From positions 1 to 62,339 of the forward strand of contig NZ_AGAF01000232.1 of NCBI RefSeq assembly GCF_000224515.1: a stretch of 62,339 nt of DNA. Direction: 5' to 3'. A program made the position numbers and the translations under genes. Of the stretch, positions 57,819 to 62,339 are shown in pieces. The DNA comes from Desulfosporosinus sp. OT. Its GTDB lineage: Bacteria; Bacillota; Desulfitobacteriia; Desulfitobacteriales; Desulfitobacteriaceae. Position 1 is the first letter of the stretch. Every line of letters starts with the position of its first letter. The notes beneath the pieces were generated by a model. That model saw only the letters and a program-made list of their open reading frames with translations, was not told where the DNA came from and searched no databases.

Positions 57819-60326
57819 CTACTTTTTCTTTTTCTCTGCTCCACAACACTTTTTATATTTCTTCCCGCTTCCACATGAGCACAGGTCATTGCGCCCGATC
57901 TGGTCTCCGGTGTGTACAGGCTCGCTAGGTTCGCCTTCATAGCGATTCTCCGTTATATTCCGAGGCTGTTCAGCGACTTCTTCCCGGACTTGAGGTGTCA
58001 CCCGCATAACATAGCGGATAATTTCATCCTGAATGGAGTCAATCATTGCTTGGAACATTTCAAATCCTTCACGCCTATATTCAACCAATGGATCTTTCTG
58101 ACCGTAAGCGCGCAAACCAATTCCTTCGCGGAGCATATCCATTGCATCCAGATGATCCATCCATTTGCTGTCCACAACCTGAAGCATCACGGCACGTTCA
58201 ACTTCCCGCATCAGTTCAGAACCGAACTGTTCTTCCCGACTCTCGTAAAGCGCTTTAGCTTGGTCTAGCAGCTTTTCTTCAATTTCCTCTTTGGACAGGT
58301 CTGCCAGTTCTTCAGGGTTCAAATGAATTCCCGGCAGAAAGAAACTTTCGATATAATCAGCTAAACCTGTCAAATCCCATTCTTCGGGAAATGGGCTTTC
58401 TCCACTAAACATGCTGATGCTGTCGTTAACCGCTTTTGCCAACATATCCATGATGTTGTCACGCAAGTTTTCACCCATGAGCACTGCTCGACGCTGGGCA
58501 TAAATCACTTCACGTTGTTGATTCATGACATCATCATAATCAAGCACATGTTTACGGATATCAAAATTGCGGTTCTCCACACGGCGTTGGGCAGTTTCAA
58601 TGGATCGGGAAATCATTTTGGACGTAATAGGCATGGAGTCATCCATTCCTAATTTATCCATGATACCCATAATGTTTTCCGCGCCAAACATCCGCATAAG
58701 GTCATCTTCCAAGGAAATGAAAAATTGTGTTGATCCAGGGTCCCCTTGACGACCAGCACGACCACGCAATTGGTTATCAATTCGCCGAGATTCATGTCGT
58801 TCTGTCCCGATGATATGTAGCCCACCCAGATCAGCTACACCTTCACCCAGGATAATATCCGTTCCCCGACCAGCCATATTCGTAGCAATGGTAACCATCC
58901 CTCGCTGCCCGGCTTGGGAGACAATTTCTGCTTCTTTTTCATGGAATTTAGCATTGAGCACTTGGTGCGGAATCCCGCGTCGTCCCAATAGGTTACTCAG
59001 ATGCTCGGATTTCTCGACAGAAACCGTCCCTACAAGAAGTGGTTGACCTTGCGCATGACGCTCAATCACACTTTCTACTACTGACAAGAACTTTCCTTCT
59101 TCTGTACGGTAAATAACATCGGAACTGTCCTTCCGGATTGCGGGCTTGTTTGTGGGAATTTCGACAACATCAAGCTTGTAAATCTTGCGGAACTCCGGTT
59201 CTTCTGTCATAGCCGTTCCGGTCATCCCTGAAAGTTTATTGTACATGCGGAAGTAATTCTGGAAGGTAACGGTGGCTAAGGTTTGTGATTCTTTTTCGAT
59301 CTTCACGCCTTCTTTAGCTTCAATAGCTTGGTGCAGGCCTTCGCTATAACGACGCCCAAACATCATACGTCCGGTAAATTCGTCGACAATAATGACTTCT
59401 CCGTCTTTAACCACGTAGTCGCGGTCCCGTTTAAAGAGGGTTTGTGCCTTCAATGCTTGATTAACATGATGAGCTAACTCTGTATGTATATCCTCATAAA
59501 GGTTATCCACGCCCAGCATACTCTCCACTCGACTGACACCTTGCTCCGTGAGTGTGACAATACGCTCTTTTTCAATGACTTTATAATCGTCCTCTGGTTT
59601 CAGGCGAGGAATGATCATTGCTACTCTAAAATATAATTCCGTGGGCTTGTCCGCCTCACCGGAAATAATAAGTGGGGTTCGAGCTTCGTCAACGAGAATC
59701 GAGTCTACTTCGTCCACTATAGCATAATTAAGTATTCGCTGAACCAAGGCCTCCGGCCGAGTAACCATGTTATCGCGCAAATAGTCAAAACCAAATTCAT
59801 TATTCGTCCCGTACGTAATGTCTGCGGCATAGCTACTCCGTCTTTGCTCATAATTCAAGCCATGGACAATTAGACCGACTGAAAGACCTAGAAACTGGTG
59901 AATTTTTCCCATCCATTCACTGTCGCGGCGAGCTAAGTAATCATTGACCGTTACGACATGAACACCTTGACCTGTTAAGGCATTCAAATAAGATGGCAAA
60001 GTGGCTACAAGGGTTTTCCCTTCCCCAGTGCGCATCTCAGCAATCCGACCATCATGAAGTACCATACCCCCAATTAACTGTACATCATAGTGTCGTTGAT
60101 TAATCACCCTTCGGCCAGCTTCTCTAACAACAGCAAAAGCCTCTGGCAATAGACTATCTAGACTTTCGCCCTGTTCCAAACGCCCTCTGAATTCAACTGT
60201 CTTGCCACGCAATTCGTCATCGCTCAGTGCTTGGATCTTAGGTTCAAAGCTATTAATCATTACAACGCGCTTTTGATATTTCCGTATTTCTCGCGCATTA
60301 TCATCGAACAAATCTAAAAGCCCCAT
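57819..60326 (-). CDS. secA: Preprotein translocase ATPase SecA
   Basis: The 835-residue motor has [39 protein letters not shown], the preprotein cross-linking domain, a helical scaffold and the C-terminal zinc motif [13 protein letters not shown]. The ATG at 60326 follows GGGTGGATATA. It drives export through SecYEG, whose SecG subunit is encoded earlier in the window. prfB follows 34 nt later. Confidence 0.98.
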   Translation of the reverse strand: MGLLDLFDDNAREIRKYQKRVVMINSFEPKIQALSDDELRGKTVEFRGRLEQGESLDSLLPEAFAVVREAGRRVINQRHYDVQLIGGMVLHDGRIAEMRTGEGKTLVATLPSYLNALTGQGVHVVTVNDYLARRDSEWMGKIHQFLGLSVGLIVHGLNYEQRRSSYAADITYGTNNEFGFDYLRDNMVTRPEALVQRILNYAIVDEVDSILVDEARTPLIISGEADKPTELYFRVAMIIPRLKPEDDYKVIEKERIVTLTEQGVSRVESMLGVDNLYEDIHTELAHHVNQALKAQTLFKRDRDYVVKDGEVIIVDEFTGRMMFGRRYSEGLHQAIEAKEGVKIEKESQTLATVTFQNYFRMYNKLSGMTGTAMTEEPEFRKIYKLDVVEIPTNKPAIRKDSSDVIYRTEEGKFLSVVESVIERHAQGQPLLVGTVSVEKSEHLSNLLGRRGIPHQVLNAKFHEKEAEIVSQAGQRGMVTIATNMAGRGTDIILGEGVADLGGLHIIGTERHESRRIDNQLRGRAGRQGDPGSTQFFISLEDDLMRMFGAENIMGIMDKLGMDDSMPITSKMISRSIETAQRRVENRNFDIRKHVLDYDDVMNQQREVIYAQRRAVLMGENLRDNIMDMLAKAVNDSISMFSGESPFPEEWDLTGLADYIESFFLPGIHLNPEELADLSKEEIEEKLLDQAKALYESREEQFGSELMREVERAVMLQVVDSKWMDHLDAMDMLREGIGLRAYGQKDPLVEYRREGFEMFQAMIDSIQDEIIRYVMRVTPQVREEVAEQPRNITENRYEGEPSEPVHTGDQIGRNDLCSCGSGKKYKKCCGAEKKKK

Positions 60327-60532
60327 TATATCCACCCTTCTTCAACTATCGTGCTATCCTTAAGTTTAACATCCTAGAGAACCCACTGCAACTGAAGCGG
60401 GCGATTTGCTCCTGTAATATTTTCCCTTTTTATTTAATTTCAGTGCGTACTTCAATAGGCATCTCCTATTCATCGCTTCCGTTGCTCAAATACGCTGACC
60501 AAGGATAAATTAATCCTTTCCGAACTGGTAAC

Positions 60533-60563
60533 GCGAAAAGGCCCGCTACTGCGGACCTTTCGC
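60533..60563 (-). terminator. hpf terminator
   Basis: On the minus strand GCGAAAGGTCCGC pairs with GCGGGCCTTTTCGC (one bulge). It lies about 55 nt after the hpf stop. The 60327-60619 gap has no gene. Confidence 0.65.
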
Positions 60564-60619
60564 TCAAAGCGACTGTTCTGTATCCGAATACGCACGCGAC
60601 TTACTCGGCTTATGACTAA

Positions 60620-61147
60620 TTAGGTCTGGGGTTGAAGCAACCCATAGTCTCCATTGTTACGAAGGTAAACAACATTCATTTCTTGGCTTTCCGCATTCGT
60701 AAACACAAAGAAAGTATGTCCAATCAGATTCATCTGCATAATTGCTTCTTCTACAGACATAGGCTTAGCCGGGAATTTCTTATTTCGAACAATTTCTTCA
60801 TGCGGTTCGTCATTCATGACTGCTTGCTTAGGTTCATGATCTTTCAAAACCTTAGAGCGCATCCGTTTATTAATTCTTGTCCGATATTTATCGATTTGGC
60901 GCTCCAACTTTTCTACGACCATATCGATCGATGAGTACATATCCTCAGTTTCTTCTTCCCCGCGTAAAATCATACCATGGATTGGGGCTGTTACCTCAAC
61001 TCGATGTCGATCGCGTTCAACAAGTAGGGTGACTTGAACGTCCATAAACTCATCTGAGTATTTTTCTAACTTACCCACCCGTTTCATGACATATTCTTTA
61101 AGTGCGTCCGTCAGCTCGATATGTTTACCTCGAATAATAATGTTCAT
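60620..61147 (-). CDS. hpf: Ribosome hibernation promoting factor, long form
   Basis: The 175-residue protein has the N-terminal HPF/YfiA fold (MNIIIRGKHIELTDALKEYV, then DIYSSIDMVVEKLERQIDKYR-type helices; exact residues DMYSSIDMVVEKL) and a C-terminal dimerisation domain (PMSVEEAIMQMNLIGHTFFVF). Long HPF makes 100S ribosome dimers in resting cells. A proper start ATG follows AAGGGGG. Confidence 0.94.
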   Translation of the reverse strand: MNIIIRGKHIELTDALKEYVMKRVGKLEKYSDEFMDVQVTLLVERDRHRVEVTAPIHGMILRGEEETEDMYSSIDMVVEKLERQIDKYRTRINKRMRSKVLKDHEPKQAVMNDEPHEEIVRNKKFPAKPMSVEEAIMQMNLIGHTFFVFTNAESQEMNVVYLRNNGDYGLLQPQT

Positions 61148-61254
61148 TAATTCAACCCCCTTTTTAGATGGTATACATGTAATATTCCCGATTTACGTAA
61201 AAAATCCTGCTAATTAAAAAGTTTATTCAATGATTATTTTTTGAAAAACCAAAA

Positions 61255-61286
61255 GAAAGAATCGTTGTCACTATAACGATCCTTTC
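61255..61286 (-). terminator. Cold-shock gene terminator
   Basis: On the minus strand GAAAGGATCGTT pairs with AACGATTCTTTC (one mismatch), followed by TTTTGGTTTTTC. It is about 28 nt after the stop. Confidence 0.75.
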
Positions 61287-61313
61287 TTAAGCAGCTTCAT
61301 TGATAACCTTGAA

Positions 61314-61511
61314 TTAACGGACCATCACGTTTGACGCCTGTTCACCGCGTGGACCTTGAATGACATCAAACTCGACGATCTGTCCTTCTTCAAGCGTGCG
61401 AAATCCATCCCCAATTACTGATTGAAAATGTACAAATACATCTTGTCCCTTTTCCTGTTCGATGAATCCATAGCCTTTCTGTTTACTGAACCATTTGACT
61501 TTACCTAACAC
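61314..61511 (-). CDS. Cold-shock protein (CspA family)
   Basis: The 65-residue RNA chaperone has both RNA-binding motifs: KGYGFIEQ and VFVHFQ. It likely melts RNA secondary structure at low temperature or in stationary phase. It begins [11 protein letters not shown], ends [10 protein letters not shown], and is a standalone gene with its own terminator. Confidence 0.96.
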   Translation of the reverse strand: MLGKVKWFSKQKGYGFIEQEKGQDVFVHFQSVIGDGFRTLEEGQIVEFDVIQGPRGEQASNVMVR

Positions 61512-61590
61512 CTAAATGTACCCTCCTTGAATTAGCCAAGTTCACTAACTAAATCTCACACTGACTTTACTATTAGGAGGATAACCAGCA

Positions 61591-61632
61591 ATGAAAGACT
61601 CTAAACATAAAGACTTGGGGGGACTTGTGTGA
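61591..61632 (+). CDS. Truncated small ORF with strong ribosome binding site
   Basis: TAGGAGGATAACCAGCA precedes ATG 61591, opening MKDSKHKDLGGLV and then TGA at 61630. It looks like the start of a small gene cut short where the repeat-rich region begins. It may also be a genuine 13-residue peptide. Confidence 0.3.
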   Translation: MKDSKHKDLGGLV

Positions 61633-61697
61633 CACCGCCCTCGGTCCTACGACGCAGAGCAAACTAACCGTTCAAGCTCCTTTCTATAGGGGAGCGG

Positions 61698-61766
61698 GGT
61701 TCATCCTACGAAAGCATTCCTTTCGGGATCGCGGCTTCGGCGATACTCTCCACTGGAGACTATCGT
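61698..61766 (+). repeat. Intergenic repeat family B, copy 3
   Basis: It reads CATCCTACG, GCATTCCTTTCGGGATC, GCGGCTTCGGCGATAC, then CTCCACTGGAGACTATCG. It is close to copy 1 and is followed within 25 nt by repeat A. Confidence 0.85.
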
Positions 61767-61787
61767 GCCAAAAGCGCCATCCGACGA

Positions 61788-61932
61788 CCCGAAGACACTG
61801 TCTTCGCACGAATTAGCCATCTCGCAGGATGGTCTAGTGTCACCGGAGCCCACGAAAACACTGTTTTCGCACGGATTACCCTTCTTGCAGACACTGTCTT
61901 CGCACGTATTAACCTTCTTGCAGGATGGCGAG
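61788..61932 (+). repeat. Intergenic repeat family A, copy 2
   Basis: Palindromes at 61790-61806 (CGAAGACACTGTCTTCG), 61853-61869 (CGAAAACACTGTTTTCG) and 61889-61899 recur in the same order as in copy 1 read in reverse, with CTTCTTGCAGGATGGCGAG at the end. Several short reading frames here are artefacts. Confidence 0.85.
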
Positions 61933-62339
61933 AAGGGACCTTGTGCGCTGCCCCGTATCTGGGGTTGGTCGCTTTAACGGAAGTTTGCAATTCTGCTTAC
62001 GTAAAGACCTCGCGCTCGTGTCACACTGCGTCCTGGGCTTGGGTCGGGGAACGGATGGTTTGGGAGACGGCACATTTCATGTGCACCGTCTTGAAAACAC
62101 TCCTCGGGCCTAGCCTAACCCAAGGAGCGCCTTTCTGCTAAGCGACTCATTTCATTCCCCATAGCCCTACCCTAGTGGAGCGTTTTCTGCTAAACGGATG
62201 CTTTAGTGAAGCCGCGCTCCAGACGAGTGCCGACGGTTCGCGCCTCGTGCGCGTCAGCGGTTAACATGCAGTTTGCCCAGAGGTTTGACGCGCTCGCGGA
62301 CCGTCCAGCCGTCAGCGGCGTAACGTGCAGACGTGTGCA
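61933..62339. repeat. Repeat-rich, gene-poor tract
   Basis: GGAGCG-C/TTTTCTGCTAA-G/ACG occurs twice (near 62125 and 62179) and CGTCAGCGG-TTAAC-ATGCAG / CGTCAGCGGCGTAACGTGCAG twice (near 62249 and 62308). I find no convincing gene on either strand. The tract is GC-richer than its surroundings. Confidence 0.55.

Noticed and set aside
61625-62141. Several short frames at the right end
   Set aside because: They translate repeat A/B palindromes on both strands and share repeated peptide blocks, a sign of repeat DNA rather than genes.

Overview
The window looks like a chromosomal segment from an anaerobic, spore-former-type Firmicute of the Peptococcaceae (Desulfosporosinus/Desulfitobacterium-like). 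I infer this from the whiA-yvcK-rapZ cluster, long-form HPF, split transketolase, a three-subunit anaerobic glycerol-3-phosphate dehydrogenase (GlpABC) in a Gram-positive context, and a tmRNA tag ending in NYALAA. Species cannot be fixed without a search.

Region 1 (about 1-6283) is the right end of an AT-rich integrated mobile element. It holds the tail of a probable restriction endonuclease, a leftward set of small element genes with a DUF5348-type protein, a divergent XRE-repressor / ImmR-ImmA switch with five repeated operator-like sites, and a large serine recombinase. The recombinase reading frame runs into the 3' end of ssrA, which marks the integration site. Between immA and the recombinase lies a nested cassette of about 1.45 kb encoding a small basic protein and a nucleotidyltransferase-fold protein, a toxin-antitoxin or abortive-infection-like pair. 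It is bounded by two copies of the recombinase 5' end: the upstream copy is broken, the downstream copy starts the intact gene. This is the most unusual structure in the window.

Region 2 (6183-28597) is core metabolism, nearly all leftward: ssrA and smpB (ribosome rescue), an esterase, secG, then the lower glycolytic genes in pathway order gap, (glpP), pyk, pgk, tpiA, gpmI, eno. Next come a DJ-1/PfpI protein, plsY, and a glycerol block glpF, glpK, glpA, glpB, glpC. GlpP is an RNA-binding antiterminator. The glpF leader has a hairpin plus U-run preceded by a good promoter, as expected for GlpP control. A NptA-type phosphate transporter and PhoU follow.

Region 3 (28598-43800) holds rpoN, whiA, yvcK, rapZ, an orphan substrate-binding lipoprotein, a B12-binding radical SAM protein, a lipid-anchored polysaccharide deacetylase with a PEQ repeat linker, an FMN alpha-hydroxy-acid oxidase-like enzyme, a Cof phosphatase and uvrA.

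Region 4 (43801-62339) holds uvrB, a sugar-binding-type lipoprotein interrupted by a one-base frameshift in an A-run, a YvlD-type membrane protein, an HDOD protein, a P-loop ATPase, the ftsE-ftsX-envC-like-ctpA cell-envelope set, split transketolase, prfB (with its programmed frameshift), secA, hpf and a cold-shock gene.

Three families of palindrome-rich intergenic repeats (called A, B and C here) recur across the window. The right end (61.6-62.34 kb) is a gene-poor pile-up of such repeats.
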